Below, piece after piece: positions 26,324 to 26,405 of a stretch of 26,405 nucleotides of DNA. The notes beneath the pieces were generated by a model that searched no databases, had not been told where the DNA came from, and saw only the letters and a list, made by a program, of their open reading frames with translations. Every line of letters begins with the position of its first letter. Within the stretch, counting starts at the first letter, position 1. The translations under genes and the position numbers were made by a program. The stretch spans positions 1-26,405 of the IMG/VR virus record IMGVR_UViG_3300027782_000312; one strand, 5' to 3'. The stretch comes from a virus.

Positions 26324-26330
26324 TATTTAG
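26324..26330 (-). promoter_or_regulatory. T4-type late promoter motif (CTAAATA)
   Basis: Minus-strand CTAAATA, one base off the NATAAATA late consensus, ends 21 bases before the ATG at 26302. CTAAATA variants are known to me for T4-like phages outside the enterobacterial group. Spacing agrees with the other two late motifs in this window. An alternative weaker candidate is TTATAAAC at about 26352-26359. The motif abuts the -35 box of the opposite-strand sigma70 promoter. Confidence 0.5.
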
Positions 26331-26359
26331 TTGACTTTTTAATGTGCGTAGTTTATAAT
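26331..26359 (+). promoter_or_regulatory. Sigma70-type promoter, TTGACT-17-TATAAT, rightward
   Basis: On the plus strand TTGACT (26331-26336) is followed after exactly 17 bases by TATAAT (26354-26359), matching 11 of 12 consensus bases with ideal spacing. Transcription would begin near 26366. This is the type of host-polymerase promoter that T4-like phages use for early genes, and here it faces away from the late baseplate cluster. A purine-rich AAGAGGA (26367-26373) and an ATG at 26383 follow. Confidence 0.7.
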
Positions 26360-26382
26360 TATGTATAAGAGGATTCTTTTGA

Positions 26383-26405
26383 ATGATACCAACGACACCT
26401 AAAGT
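26383..26405 (+). CDS. Possible start of a rightward early gene (cut by window edge)
   Basis: An ATG at 26383 lies nine bases after AGGA (26370-26373) and downstream of a near-perfect sigma70 promoter. Only seven codons (MIPTTPK) are in the window, so nothing can be said of function. The other ATG nearby (26361) opens a 13-codon frame ending at 26402 and has no ribosome site. Support is purely from signals, and the gene needs the neighbouring sequence to be confirmed. Confidence 0.4.

Noticed and set aside
26361-26402. Plus-strand ATG frame of 13 codons after the sigma70 promoter
   Set aside because: It begins before the predicted transcript start and has no ribosome site. The ATG at 26383 is better placed.
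26292-26405. Open minus-strand frame running off the right edge and overlapping the tube cap-like start
   Set aside because: Only about 37 codons without a recognisable motif. It overlaps a good ribosome site and promoter, and another minus frame is also open to a stop at 26359. Neither can be judged without more sequence.

Overview
The window is almost entirely the tail-baseplate module of a T4-like contractile-tailed (myovirus) bacteriophage. All confident genes lie on the minus strand and are read from right to left. Gaps between genes are 0-2 bases, except one 47-base gap and the two window-edge gaps. The DNA is AT-rich and carries phage-style signals: AAGGA-type ribosome sites and NATAAATA/CTAAATA late-promoter motifs 18-22 bases before gene-cluster heads. 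From memory of related proteins, the sequences resemble marine T4-like phages (cyanophage/pelagiphage-like groups) more than enterobacterial T4. No host gene, tRNA, integrase, CRISPR array or insertion sequence is visible, so the host cannot be named from this window.

Layout in order of transcription (right to left). At 26303-26405 there is a two-way control region, with a near-consensus sigma70 promoter pointing right, probably into a gene that starts at 26383, and a T4-type late promoter pointing left. The left-going cluster follows: a tail tube cap-like baseplate protein (26302-25298), a gp53-like wedge protein (25295-24993), a large hub-like protein (24991-22763), a gp5-like central spike with an OB-fold and beta-helix but no recognisable lysozyme domain (22763-21099), and a gp25-like wedge protein (21096-20662). 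A second late promoter lies in the 47-base gap before an enlarged gp6-like/baseplate-J wedge protein (20614-17153). That gene is coupled by a TAATG stop/start overlap to a single 17-kb gene (17153-129) encoding a 5674-residue structural protein in the gp7 position. A third late promoter precedes a short gene fragment cut by the left edge (72-1).

Together the genes would build the baseplate: hub and spike (742- and 554-residue proteins), wedge (gp53, gp25, gp6 and probably a gp7 role for the giant), and the cap where the tail tube starts. The giant is the striking element. It has a conserved N-terminal and middle core, four CBM5/12-like aromatic repeats, a seven-bladed FG-GAP-like beta-propeller interrupted by nested modules, several families of Gly-rich beta repeats, and a chain of beta modules at the C-terminus. 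This mosaic suggests a baseplate component that also carries surface- or glycan-binding parts, but that is inference. Family assignments are by eye and memory; no search was run.
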